From: Pyxidicoccus caerfyrddinensis
Lineage (GTDB): Bacteria > Myxococcota > Myxococcia > Myxococcales > Myxococcaceae
Length of the DNA stretch: 64,000 nt
NCBI RefSeq assembly: GCF_010894405.1
Contig: NZ_JAAIYA010000003.1
Location: forward strand, 434,001-498,000
Reading direction: 5' to 3'
Shown: in pieces, positions 25,921 to 34,247 of the stretch
How positions within the stretch are numbered: the stretch's first letter is position 1
How the letters are laid out: each line of letters begins with the position of its first letter
Position numbers and translations under genes: made by a program
Notes under the pieces: model-generated
Seen by the model: the letters and a program-made list of their open reading frames with translations, nothing else
Told to the model about the DNA's origin: nothing
Databases searched by the model: none

Positions 25921-26142
25921 ATGGTGAAGACCGAAGACCTCATCGACGCCCAGGCGGTGGCCGGGTTGCTGCGCCTGAGCCACACCAACAGCGTCAGCAC
26001 CTACCTGCGCCGCTACCCGGACATGCCACGGCCGGTGCTGGACCTGGGCGCCGGCCGCCCCCGGCTCTGGCTCCGCCCCCAGGTGGTGCGCTGGATGCGC
26101 GCCCGCCAATCCGAGCAGCTCAGCGTTGGAGGTGAATCATGA
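25921..26142 (+). CDS. Small HTH DNA-binding protein
   Basis: A 73-residue protein (76 if ATG 25912 is used, which is inside the inverted repeat). Residues 4-30 (DLIDAQAVAGLLRLSHTNSV) form the helix-turn-helix pattern of excisionase/MerR-type small regulators, followed by a YLRRYPDMPRPVL wing region. Its stop overlaps the map start (ATGA), so it is the first gene of a two-gene operon. It could autoregulate through the palindrome at 25877-25914 (inference). Confidence 0.8.
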   Translation: MVKTEDLIDAQAVAGLLRLSHTNSVSTYLRRYPDMPRPVLDLGAGRPRLWLRPQVVRWMRARQSEQLSVGGES

Positions 26143-27134
26143 CCACCGCCGTTCCCCGTACACCCCCGGCCGTCCTGCCCGGCCCCAATGACACCTGCTG
26201 GTGCGGCAGTGGCGCCAAGTACAAGAAGTGCCACCGTGGCGCCGACGCCGTCGAGGCGCGCAAGAAGGGGCCGGAGGCCGCTCGCAAGGGTGTGCGTCCG
26301 GGGCTCGTCAGCCCGCGCCGCGACGTGCCCCTGCACATCCCCCGCCCGGACTACGCGGCGACGGGGCGGCCGGGGCGCCGTGGCAATGCCTCGGAAATCA
26401 ACACGCCGGACGTCATCGCCCGCATGCGCCGCGCCTGCAAGGCCGCCGCCGAGGTGCTCCAGGAAGTGGCCGCCCACGTGCGCCCGGGCATCACCACCGA
26501 CGAGCTGGATGCGATTACGCACGAGGCGTACATCAAGCGCGGCGGCTACCCGAGCACGCTGAACTACCACAACTTCCCCAAGTCGCTCTGCACCTCGGTC
26601 AACGAGGTCGTCTGCCACGGCATCCCCGACAGCCGCGCGCTGGAGGACGGCGACATCGTCAACCTGGACATCACCATCTACCTGGATGGTGTGCACGGTG
26701 ACTGCTCGGCCACCTACTTCGTCGGCAACGTGGACGCGGAGAGCCAGCGGCTGGTGAAGGTGACGCGCGAGTGCCTGGACGTTGGCATCGCCGCGGTGAA
26801 GCCGGGCCGGCCCATCAGCGACATCGGCCGCGCGATTGAGGACCACGCCACGAAGCACGGCATGAGCGTGGTGCGCGCCTACTGCGGCCACGGCATCGGC
26901 GAGACGTTCCACACGTCCCTGCAGATTCCCCACTACTACGAGCCCGAGTCCAACACCGTCATGGAGCCCGGGATGATTTTCACCGTGGAGCCGATGATCA
27001 ACCTGGGCGGGTGGGGCAGCCGGACGTGGGACGACGGGTGGACCGCCGTCACCTCCGACGGCAGCCGCAGCGCCCAGTTCGAGCACACCCTCCTCGTCAA
27101 CGAGAAGGGCGCCGAAATCCTCACGGTGTCTTGA
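26139..27134 (+). CDS. map: Methionine aminopeptidase type I with N-terminal SEC-C zinc motif
   Basis: A 331-residue enzyme that removes the initiator Met from nascent proteins. Residues 20-32 are CWCGSGAKYKKCH, a SEC-C zinc motif that tethers some MetAPs to ribosomes. The catalytic domain has the five metal ligands: two Asp around NLDITIYLDGVHGDCSA, His in GHGIGETFH, Glu in FTVEPMI, and Glu in QFEHTLL. Cotranscribed with the upstream HTH gene. Its last 14 bases overlap the convergent EamA gene. Confidence 0.95.
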   Translation: MTTAVPRTPPAVLPGPNDTCWCGSGAKYKKCHRGADAVEARKKGPEAARKGVRPGLVSPRRDVPLHIPRPDYAATGRPGRRGNASEINTPDVIARMRRACKAAAEVLQEVAAHVRPGITTDELDAITHEAYIKRGGYPSTLNYHNFPKSLCTSVNEVVCHGIPDSRALEDGDIVNLDITIYLDGVHGDCSATYFVGNVDAESQRLVKVTRECLDVGIAAVKPGRPISDIGRAIEDHATKHGMSVVRAYCGHGIGETFHTSLQIPHYYEPESNTVMEPGMIFTVEPMINLGGWGSRTWDDGWTAVTSDGSRSAQFEHTLLVNEKGAEILTVS

Positions 27135-28032
27135 GCGAGGCCTCGGGCGCGGGCAGCCGCTGGATGCGGCTGCGCGCGCTCGCGAGCACGCAGCCCACCA
27201 CGAGCAGCGCGGCGCCCAGCGTGCCGCGCCCCACCTCCTCGCCGAGCAGCAGCACGGACCAGCCCATCGTGAGCAGGGGCTGGAGGAGCTGGAGCTGGCT
27301 GACGCGGGCGACGCCTCCCAGGGCGAGGCCCCGGTACCAGGCGAGGAAGCCGAGGAACATGCTCACGCCCGAGACGTAGGCGAAGCCGGCCCAGGCTCGG
27401 GGGCTGGCGTGCAGCAGGCGCGCGTCGAGGTGGAGCGCGACGATGGGCAGCAGCACCGGTGCGGACAGCACCAGCGCCCAGCACAGCACCCGCCAGCCGC
27501 CGAGCTCCCGGGAGAGGGCTCCGCCCTCGGCGTAGCCCACCGCGGCGGCCGCCACCGCGAGGAGCACGAGCCCGTCTCCCGGCGTGGGCTTCCCCGCGCC
27601 CTGCGCCGCCGCGAAGGCCAGCACGGCGGCGAGGCCCGCGGCGCTCACCAGCCAGAAGGTGACGGAGGGACGCTCGCGGGCGCGGAACACCGCCGCCACG
27701 GCGGTGGTCGCCGGTAGCAGGCCCACCAGCACCGCGCCGTGCGCGGCGGGCATGTCGCGCATGGCCAGCGAGGAGAGCAGCGGGAAGCCCACCACCACGC
27801 CGGCCGCGATGAGCGCGAGCCGGGGCCAGTGACGACGCTCGGGGAGGCGCTCGCGACGCACGGCCAGGAGGATGGCCGCGAGCATTGCCGCCACCAGCGC
27901 GCGCCCGAGTCCCACCACCGTGCCGCCGAGCTCCGGCACGGCGGCGCGGGTCGCCGGCAGCGTCAGGCTGAAGGCGAGGACTCCGAGTCCGCCGAGCAGG
28001 AGTCCTTCACGTGTCCTCGACTGTTCCGTCAT
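27121..28032 (-). CDS. EamA/DMT-family transporter
   Basis: A 303-residue membrane protein with ten hydrophobic helices in two EamA halves (GGTVVGLGRALVAAMLAA; LGGVARVSQLQLLQPLLT). The family exports amino acids and other metabolites; the substrate cannot be read from sequence. Start ATG 28032 is the first of four copies of the repeated junction described at 28021-28280, so longer versions starting at 28121 or 28200 are open but unlikely. Convergent overlap of 14 bases with map. Confidence 0.9.
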   Translation of the reverse strand: MTEQSRTREGLLLGGLGVLAFSLTLPATRAAVPELGGTVVGLGRALVAAMLAAILLAVRRERLPERRHWPRLALIAAGVVVGFPLLSSLAMRDMPAAHGAVLVGLLPATTAVAAVFRARERPSVTFWLVSAAGLAAVLAFAAAQGAGKPTPGDGLVLLAVAAAAVGYAEGGALSRELGGWRVLCWALVLSAPVLLPIVALHLDARLLHASPRAWAGFAYVSGVSMFLGFLAWYRGLALGGVARVSQLQLLQPLLTMGWSVLLLGEEVGRGTLGAALLVVGCVLASARSRIQRLPAPEASLKTP

Positions 28033-28280
28033 GGGCTGTGCGTTTCCAAGCCGTGGGGCCGTGGGGGCCGTGCCGCCGACTCGCGGGGCGGCGGTGTTTG
28101 CGTCCTCGTCTGTGCCGTCATGGCGCGCAGGCGTCCGGGTGAGAGGCCTCGCTGCCGGTGTGCGTGGCTGTCCTGATTGTGTCCTCGACTGTGCCGTCAT
28201 GGAGCGCAGGCGTCCGGGCCGAGAGGCCGCGTTGCCGGTGTATCTGGCCGCGCGGGTTGCGTCCGCGACTGTGCCGTCAT
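28021..28280. repeat. Four copies of a stop/start junction repeat
   Basis: CTGTGCCGTCATGG (first copy CTGTTCCGTCATGG) occurs with its CAT at 28030, 28119, 28198 and 28278, spacings 89, 79 and 80. Read on the minus strand, each copy has an ATGACGGCACAGTCG start-like sequence. At 28277-28280 it is the ATGA where the DUF2917 gene stops; at 28030 it is the actual start of the EamA gene. The spacer GCGCAGGCGTCCGG is also shared. Confidence 0.88.
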
Positions 28281-28639
28281 GGCGCGCAGGCCTCCGGCCC
28301 GTGGGGCCGCGGCTCCCGCTCCACTCCCTCCGGCCACCGTGCGAGGCAGAGGCTCGCGGGCCTCAGCGCCTGCACCACCACGTGCCCGGGCGCGTCCACG
28401 TGCACGGTGTCCCCGGCACCGAGCACGTAGTCTCTCGCGTCTCCCTCACACGTGAGCCACAGCTGCCCGTCGACGCAGGTGAGCGCCAGGTGCTCGCCGC
28501 CGTGCAGGTGCGCGCTCCACATGGCGCCGCGCGCCAGGCACAGCGGCCCCGCGCTCCCGTCCCCGCGCGCCCCGGGCCTCAGCCGCTCCGCCAGGGCCCG
28601 CATCCAGTCGTGAACCGTGAAGGTGGGAGTCACCGTCAT
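28277..28639 (-). CDS. DUF2917 family protein
   Basis: A 120-residue protein. The core DGQLWLTCEGDARDYVLGAGD is the DUF2917 signature, a small cupin-like beta sandwich. Such genes often lie next to MocR/GntR regulators, as here (28836, divergent). Function unknown. Its TGA forms an ATGA with a remnant start codon, suggesting it was once directly coupled to the EamA transporter gene. Confidence 0.83.
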   Translation of the reverse strand: MTVTPTFTVHDWMRALAERLRPGARGDGSAGPLCLARGAMWSAHLHGGEHLALTCVDGQLWLTCEGDARDYVLGAGDTVHVDAPGHVVVQALRPASLCLARWPEGVEREPRPHGPEACAP

Positions 28640-28713
28640 CGCCGCCTCCTCCTGTCCCGCGCAACATGCGCCCGGCGGGAAGAACGGAACAGATGCAGCG
28701 GATTCAGATTGTG

Positions 28714-28760
28714 ACCGGTACAGTAATAGGTATGTGAACTGTACTGGTCACTGTACCGGT
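28714..28760. promoter_or_regulatory. Operator cluster for the MocR regulator
   Basis: Three 11-bp sites: ACCGGTACAGT at 28714, ACTGTACTGGT at 28738, and ACTGTACCGGT at 28750. The last two are direct repeats 12 bases apart and the first is inverted to them. This layout is typical for MocR/PdxR proteins. The cluster lies in the AT-richer divergent promoter region between the DUF2917 and MocR genes. Confidence 0.7.
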
Positions 28761-28835
28761 GAGGTGTATCTGTTCCGCGAGACGCAGGCCGGGTACCGAT
28801 GAAAGCCGGGAAGCAACCCACCCCGGGGAGGACGC

Positions 28836-30272
28836 ATGGGCGCGCTGGCGCATAGACCGAAGCTGTACGAGCAGGTGGCCGAGCGGCTGGGAGACGCCAT
28901 CTCCGCGGGCACGCTGCGGGCAGGAGACCGGCTGCCGTCCGTGCGGCAGCTCAGCCTCCGCGAGCGCGTGAGCATCTCCACCGTGCTCCAGGCGTACCTG
29001 CACCTGGAGTCCGTCGGCCTCATCGAGACGCGCCCGCAGTCCGGCCACTACGTGCGCCGCCGCGAGCGCCCCCGCCTCGCCGAGCCCCTGGTCTCCCGGC
29101 CCGCCGCCGCCGCCACGCCCGTCACCGTCAGCGCATTGGTGGCCCGCGTGTACCGCTCCGCGCGCGATTCACGCCTCGTGCAGTTCGGCACCGCGTCGCC
29201 CGCCCCCGAGCTCTTGCCCACCCGGCGGCTGTACCGCGAGCTCAACGCCCTCACCCGCGAGGCGGGGGACACCGGCATCCTCTACGATTTGCCTCCCGGC
29301 TGCCCGGAGCTGCGCCAGCAGCTCGCCCGCCGCTCGCTGGACTGGGGCTGCGCGCTGTCCCCCGAGGACTTCATCACCACGTGCGGCGCGTCCGAGGCCA
29401 TCAACCTGTGCCTGCTCGCCGTGGCGCGCACCGGTGACACCATCGCGATTGAGTCCCCCGCGTACTACGGCACGCTGCAGGCCATCGAAGCGCTCGGGCT
29501 GCGCGCGCTGGAGATTCCGAGCAGCCCCCGCTCTGGCATGGAGCTGGACGCGCTGCAGGCCGCGCTGGAGCGGCGGCGCGTGGCCGCGGTGCTGGTGGTG
29601 CCCAGCTTCAGCAACCCGGTGGGCAGCTGCATGCCGGAGGAGAACCGCAGGCGACTGGTGGCCATGCTCGCCGAGCGCGACGTGCCCCTCATCGAGGACG
29701 ACATCTACGGCGATTTGCACTTCGGCTCGGAGCGCCCGCGCACGTGCAAGGCGTTCGACACGACGGGCAACGTGATGCTGTGCGGCTCGTTCTCCAAGAC
29801 GCTCGCCCCGGGCTTCCGCGTGGGCTTCGTGGCCCCGGGCCGCTTCCGCGAGCGCGTGGAGCTGCTCAAGTTCTCCCACACCGTGGCCACCGCCACGCTG
29901 CCGCAGCTGACGATTGCGCGCTTCCTCCAGGAGGGCGGCTACGACAGGCACCTGCGCGCCCTGCGCCGCCGGCTCGCCGCGCAGGTGGAGCGCATGGCCG
30001 AGGCCGTGGCCGAGCACTTCCCCGAGGGCACCCGCGTGGCCCGCCCCCTGGGCAGCTCGCTGCTCTGGGTGGAGCTGCCGCCGCGCGTGGACGCGCTGGA
30101 GCTGCACGCGAAGGCGCTGGAGGCGGGCGTCAGCATCGCCCCCGGACCCATCTTCTCCGCGCGTCCGGACTCGTACCGGAACTTCATCCGGCTGAGCTGC
30201 GGCCACCCGTGGACGCCCCGAATCGAGGGCGCCATGTCCACCCTGGGCAGCCTCGCGCGCAGCCTCGCGTGA
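28836..30272 (+). CDS. MocR/PdxR-type regulator (GntR HTH fused to aminotransferase fold)
   Basis: A 478-residue protein. Residues about 8-75 are a GntR winged helix (LYEQVAERLGDAISAGTL, RLPSVRQLSLRERVSISTVL). The rest is a fold-type I aminotransferase with PLP-lysine 321 in SFSKTLAPGFRVGF and the conserved DDIYGDL loop. Such proteins sense PLP or an amino compound and regulate the neighbouring gene. Here the divergent DUF2917-EamA pair is the likely target; an amino-acid exporter would be a logical product (inference). Confidence 0.93.
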   Translation: MGALAHRPKLYEQVAERLGDAISAGTLRAGDRLPSVRQLSLRERVSISTVLQAYLHLESVGLIETRPQSGHYVRRRERPRLAEPLVSRPAAAATPVTVSALVARVYRSARDSRLVQFGTASPAPELLPTRRLYRELNALTREAGDTGILYDLPPGCPELRQQLARRSLDWGCALSPEDFITTCGASEAINLCLLAVARTGDTIAIESPAYYGTLQAIEALGLRALEIPSSPRSGMELDALQAALERRRVAAVLVVPSFSNPVGSCMPEENRRRLVAMLAERDVPLIEDDIYGDLHFGSERPRTCKAFDTTGNVMLCGSFSKTLAPGFRVGFVAPGRFRERVELLKFSHTVATATLPQLTIARFLQEGGYDRHLRALRRRLAAQVERMAEAVAEHFPEGTRVARPLGSSLLWVELPPRVDALELHAKALEAGVSIAPGPIFSARPDSYRNFIRLSCGHPWTPRIEGAMSTLGSLARSLA

Positions 30273-30281
30273 CGGCTGCGC

Positions 30282-31679
30282 CTACTGCGGCCGGAGCCCG
30301 AAGGCCGACAGCCGGTCGTCCGGCGCGAGCCCCACGAACAGGCGAAAGGTCTTCGTCCCGAACGTCACCAGGTACGTGTACACGCGGTCATCCCCCAGCG
30401 TGCGCCGCTCCACCAGCACCGGCTGACCCGCGGGCCCCAGCGTGTTCAGCTGGGCCTGGTACATCTTCGCGCCTTCCGGAAAGAAGCCCGCGCGGACGTA
30501 TGCGAAGTCGGCCGGCGCGAGCTTTCCTTCACGGGTCTTCTCCAGCAGCGCCGCGACTCGCGCGGTGATTTGCGGCTCGCGGTCCTCGATGGGCGTGGTG
30601 AGGGCCGGCGGGGCGAGCGAGGGGGCGATGAGGGCCGCGAGGCCCTGCGCGAAGCGCGAGGGGCTCGCCATCGCGGAGTTGGTCAGCACGACGAGGGAGA
30701 GGCCCTCTCCCAGGTAGCGGCCGAAGTAGCTCGTGAAGCCCTGCCACGAGCCGGTGTGCTGGTGCAGCGGCTTTCCGGCCCGCTCCTCGAGTTGCCAGCC
30801 AAAGCCGTACGGATAGGTGGCGCCGCTGGTGAGCGGCGCGGGCGTGAGGATTTCCTTCCAGCTCTCCGGCGTGAGGATTGCGCGCGCCTGGACGGCCGCG
30901 TCCCACGCAATCATGTCCCGCACGGACACATACATGGAGCCGTCCGCCGTGGTGTTGAGCGAGGGCGACACCCACTCCTGGTTCTTCAGCGTCTCCTTGA
31001 CGAGTCGGTAGCCGGCCGCGCGGTGGGGGATGATGTCCTCCTCGCTGATGATGCGCGCCGTCGTCATGCCGGCGGGCTTGAAGACCTTTCCCCGCAGCAC
31101 GTCGCCGTAGAACGTGCCGGAGACGCGGTTCACGATGATGCCCAGCAGGACGTAGCCGGTGTTGCTGTAGGACCAGCGCGAGCCGGGGGCGAACTCGAGC
31201 GTCAGCGCGTAGGCGAAACGCGCGAGGTCCTCGTCGGTGTAGTCCTTGCGGTAGTCGAGCGTGCCCTCCAGGTCTGGCAGGCCGGAGGTGTGGTTCAGGA
31301 GGTTGCACACGGTGATGCCGGCCCACGACGCGGGGGCTCCGGGGAAGAACTTCGTCAGCGGGTCCGTGAGCTGGAGCTTCCCCGCCTCCACCTGGAGCAT
31401 CACCGCCATCGCGGTGAACTGCTTTCCGAGCGAGCCCGCCTGGAAGAGGGTTTCAGGCCTGGTGGGGACCTGATGCTCCAGGTTGGCGAAGCCGTACCCC
31501 TTCGCGAGGACGACCTTGCCGTTCTTCACGATGCCGATGCCGACGCCGGGCACCTGCTGGCGCTCCATCTCCGCGCGCATGAAGGCGTCGATGCGCTCAC
31601 GGAGCGGGGCCGGCGCGGCGGCGGCGCGGCTCGCGGAGAGAGCCAGCAGGAGGGCGGAGAGCAGGACGAGACTGCGCAC
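30282..31679 (-). CDS. Exported serine hydrolase, beta-lactamase class C/PBP4* fold
   Basis: A 465-residue protein with a signal peptide (about 1-22). SxxK is AGSLGKQFTA (Ser 83, Lys 86), YxN is in WSYSNTGY, and the third motif region includes QHTGSWQGF (H-x-G). A C-terminal domain of about 120 residues follows, as in many LACTB-like esterases/peptidases. Substrate unknown; antibiotic hydrolysis is not implied. Its 3' end is 9 bases from that of the MocR gene. Confidence 0.92.
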   Translation of the reverse strand: MRSLVLLSALLLALSASRAAAAPAPLRERIDAFMRAEMERQQVPGVGIGIVKNGKVVLAKGYGFANLEHQVPTRPETLFQAGSLGKQFTAMAVMLQVEAGKLQLTDPLTKFFPGAPASWAGITVCNLLNHTSGLPDLEGTLDYRKDYTDEDLARFAYALTLEFAPGSRWSYSNTGYVLLGIIVNRVSGTFYGDVLRGKVFKPAGMTTARIISEEDIIPHRAAGYRLVKETLKNQEWVSPSLNTTADGSMYVSVRDMIAWDAAVQARAILTPESWKEILTPAPLTSGATYPYGFGWQLEERAGKPLHQHTGSWQGFTSYFGRYLGEGLSLVVLTNSAMASPSRFAQGLAALIAPSLAPPALTTPIEDREPQITARVAALLEKTREGKLAPADFAYVRAGFFPEGAKMYQAQLNTLGPAGQPVLVERRTLGDDRVYTYLVTFGTKTFRLFVGLAPDDRLSAFGLRPQ

Positions 31680-31860
31680 GTGAGCGACTCCTTCGAGGCG
31701 GGGCGGTCCGCGCCTGTGGCGGAGGACATACCGCGCACCGCGTGGACGGGGCCATGGGCGGCGGGTGCAGGATGGGGCGGGACCGGCGAAGACGGCCAGG
31801 CGCGAGGCTTCACGCCGCGAGGCTGGCGGGGCTTCACGGCCGCGACTCCTGGCAAGGGCG

Positions 31861-32559
31861 TCAGCGGGCGAAGATCAGGCCCGCGCCCTCTCGGGCCGCG
31901 CGGTCCACCGCGTGCGTCACCGCGTCCAGCGCGACGGCTGGGCTTCCCCGGCTCGCGAGTGACAGCCCGCGCTGGAGCATGGAGGTGAAGCGCGCCATGC
32001 CGCGCACGGGCTTGTAGTCCGGCGGGCCGCCCAGGTGCTCGCGCAGGTCATCGCGCACCTGCTTCACTTCGGTGGCCGTCCAGTACCCCGGCGACGGAAT
32101 CTGCCTCTTCAGGCCGATGCCCTGGCCCACCTCCATGCCCGGCGCGCGGCCCCAGACGAGGTGTCTCCAGAGCTGACGCGTCCGCTCCGGACAGGCCGAG
32201 CCGATGACGGCCTCCGCCGCCTGGACGTCCCGGTCGTCCGGCTTGCGCTCCGTGGCCAGCACCAGGGCGTCGTCCGCTCCGTGCTCGCCTCGGGTGAAGA
32301 AGTCGGAGAGCTCGTCGAGCAGGTCCACCACCGAGCCCTGGAGGCGCGCCGGCGGGCGGGCCAGCGCCGCGCCGCCCTCGTGGACGAGGTGGTCCACCAG
32401 CGCCACCGTGGCCTGGAGGTCCTCCTCCAATTCCTGCTCACCCGGAGGCGCGTCCTGGGTCCACTCGTGGATGAACCACGCGCGGAACGTCGTGAGCCGC
32501 TCCGGGGTGAGCAGGCCGGTGAGGCCCTCGGGAGGGGTGAGGAAGAGGCAGACGTCCAT
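31861..32559 (-). CDS. Hypothetical protein
   Basis: A 232-residue soluble protein without signal or membrane segments. It starts MDVCLFLTPPEGLTGLL. An acidic helical middle (EQELEEDLQATVALVDHLV) is followed by a stretch with Trp/Arg (RTRQLWRHLVWGRAPGME), and a C-terminal helical part. Good codon use and an open frame support it as real. No family recognised. The palindrome array at 32654-32997 lies directly upstream of its start. Confidence 0.7.
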   Translation of the reverse strand: MDVCLFLTPPEGLTGLLTPERLTTFRAWFIHEWTQDAPPGEQELEEDLQATVALVDHLVHEGGAALARPPARLQGSVVDLLDELSDFFTRGEHGADDALVLATERKPDDRDVQAAEAVIGSACPERTRQLWRHLVWGRAPGMEVGQGIGLKRQIPSPGYWTATEVKQVRDDLREHLGGPPDYKPVRGMARFTSMLQRGLSLASRGSPAVALDAVTHAVDRAAREGAGLIFAR

Positions 32560-32653
32560 GGCGTCCTTCTACTCCGGGACGCGGACGGCCGGGCCGCCCC
32601 CTCGCGCCGGCTTCAGCCGAGATGCGGCTGGCGCCCCGGCCCTCGGCTGAAGC

Positions 32654-32997
32654 GGAACGAACGTTCCTTCCGAGCCGCGGCCGGCTCCCCGAGCCCTCGG
32701 CTGAAGCGGAACGAACGTTCCTTCCGAGACGCGGCCGGCTCCCCGAGCCCGCAGCAGAAGCGGAATGAACGTGCCTTCCGAGACGCGGCCGGCTCCCCGA
32801 GCCCGCAGCGGAAGCGGAATGAACGTTCCTTCCGAGACGTGGCCGGCTTCCCGGGCCCCGGCGGAAGCGGAATGAACGTTTCTTCCGAGACGTGGCCGGC
32901 TCCCCGAGCCCGCAGCGGAAGCGGAATGAACGTTCCTTCCGAGACGTAGCCGGCTCCTCCCGAGCCCACGGCGGAAGCGGAAGGAACATTCCTTCCG
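32654..32997. repeat. Second palindrome array: seven copies, about 54-bp period
   Basis: Copies of GGAAxGAACGTTCCTTCCG start at 32654, 32708, 32762, 32816, 32869, 32923 and 32979 (spacings 54, 54, 54, 53, 54, 56). The last copy (GGAAGGAACATTCCTTCC) is closest to the TetR operator. Spacers are nearly identical (GACGCGGCCGGCTCCCCGAGCC), unlike CRISPR spacers. It fills the gap between the start of the hypothetical gene (32559) and the end of the OmpA gene (33026). Confidence 0.93.
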
Positions 32998-33025
32998 CGG
33001 ACCCGCCGCCCGGGGCGGTGGCTCA

Positions 33026-33673
33026 TCAGCCCGCGCGAGTCACCTGCGGCATGTCGATGTGCAGCTCGACGCGCCGGTTGGCGGTGCGGCCCTGGTCGGT
33101 GGTGTTGGGGGCGACGGGCTCCGTCTCGCCCTGGCCGAGCACCACCATCTGCCGCTCCTCCACGCCGCGTCCCTTGAGCACGCGCGCCACCGCGTCCGCG
33201 CGCCGCAGCGACAGCGATTCGTTGTAGGGCTCCGTGCCCCGGCTGTCCGTGTGGCCTTCGATGGTGAGGCGGTCATCCGGGTACTTCGCGAGGATGTCGC
33301 CAATCTGCGTCAGCTGCGCCACCGCGTCCCGGGTGAGCACGGCGCTGTTCGTCTCGAAGAGCAGCTCGCTCTGGAGGTTGAGCAGCAGGCCGTGATCCGT
33401 CTTCTTCGTCTCGGCGACCTTCTCCAGCTCCTGCGCGCGCTTGTCGAGGTAGTTGCCCACGCCACCGCCCACGGCCGCGCCCGCCGCGGCGCCCACGGCC
33501 GCGCCCTTCCAGCCACCGGCGATGGCGCCCGCGCCCGCGCCCGCGACTCCGCCCACGGCCGCGCCTGTCGCCGTCCGCTTCCCGGGGGTGGCGCAGCCCA
33601 TGCCCAGCAGCGCCGTGGAGAGGAGCACCGCCGCCGCCGTCTTCCGAACCGCCGCGTTCTTTCGAGTCGTCAC
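33026..33673 (-). CDS. OmpA-family lipoprotein with glycine-zipper segment
   Basis: A 215-residue protein. The start is GTG 33673 with AAGGAGG 7 bases upstream. The lipoprotein signal ends LLGMGC. A glycine-zipper stretch (GAAVGGVAGAGAGAIAGG, about 30-70) is followed by a short coiled helix and an OmpA peptidoglycan-binding domain (about 95-210: LTIEGHTDSRGTEPYNESLS, TANRRVELHI). It would anchor the outer membrane to peptidoglycan. Confidence 0.93.
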   Translation of the reverse strand: MTTRKNAAVRKTAAAVLLSTALLGMGCATPGKRTATGAAVGGVAGAGAGAIAGGWKGAAVGAAAGAAVGGGVGNYLDKRAQELEKVAETKKTDHGLLLNLQSELLFETNSAVLTRDAVAQLTQIGDILAKYPDDRLTIEGHTDSRGTEPYNESLSLRRADAVARVLKGRGVEERQMVVLGQGETEPVAPNTTDQGRTANRRVELHIDMPQVTRAG

Positions 33674-33803
33674 GTGAAGCCTCCTTGTCTCTGGGTTGGA
33701 AGGCTCCACACGGTGGAGATTCATGTGACGCATGGGGAGCCCCGGACGGCTGCCTGCTGTCCAGGCATCACCTGCTCCTTCGGCCGTGGGGCGGGCAGCC
33801 GCG

Positions 33804-34199
33804 TCAGGTTCCGGGGTCCGCTTCGATACCCGACCGTTGCTCCACCTTCGCGCTCGGCAGCCGCCAGAAGCACCAGACATACGCCGCGAGCAGTACCCCC
33901 AGGGCCCAGGCCGAGGCGTTGAACATGCCCACATGCCTCAGCTCCGAGCCGTGGTACGCGCCGCCCATGGAGATGGCGCCCAGGCCGAAGACGGGAATGG
34001 CGCACAGCCCCAGGAGCCACTTCCAGACGAGCGTGGCCGTGGGCCCGCGCACCACCAGCCCGACGAAGAAGGCGACGACGGCGCAGAGAAAGACGGGCGG
34101 CAGGAACACCAGCGCGCCCAGCTCGCACATGTCGCTGGCCCATGCGGGAGAGGAAACCAGGAGAGCGAAGACGCCCACCGCCTGCTTCGAGCCGCGCAT
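33804..34199 (-). CDS. Small membrane protein
   Basis: A 131-residue protein with a cleavable-type signal (VFALLVSSPAWAS) and three further hydrophobic segments (PPVFLCAVVAFFVGLVV; WLLGLCAIPVFGLGAI; AWALGVLLAAYVWCF). No family recognised. It lies 48 bases downstream of the metallophosphoesterase gene on the same strand and may share its transcript. Confidence 0.65.
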   Translation of the reverse strand: MRGSKQAVGVFALLVSSPAWASDMCELGALVFLPPVFLCAVVAFFVGLVVRGPTATLVWKWLLGLCAIPVFGLGAISMGGAYHGSELRHVGMFNASAWALGVLLAAYVWCFWRLPSAKVEQRSGIEADPGT

Positions 34200-34247
34200 C
34201 GAGAACCCCTCGTTCGAGGCCCCGAGGCTACCGCACGCGCGTCCCGG

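Noticed and set aside
32654..32997. Array 2 as a CRISPR array
   Set aside because: The spacers are nearly identical to each other rather than unique, units are palindromic with one another's sequence, and no cas genes are near.
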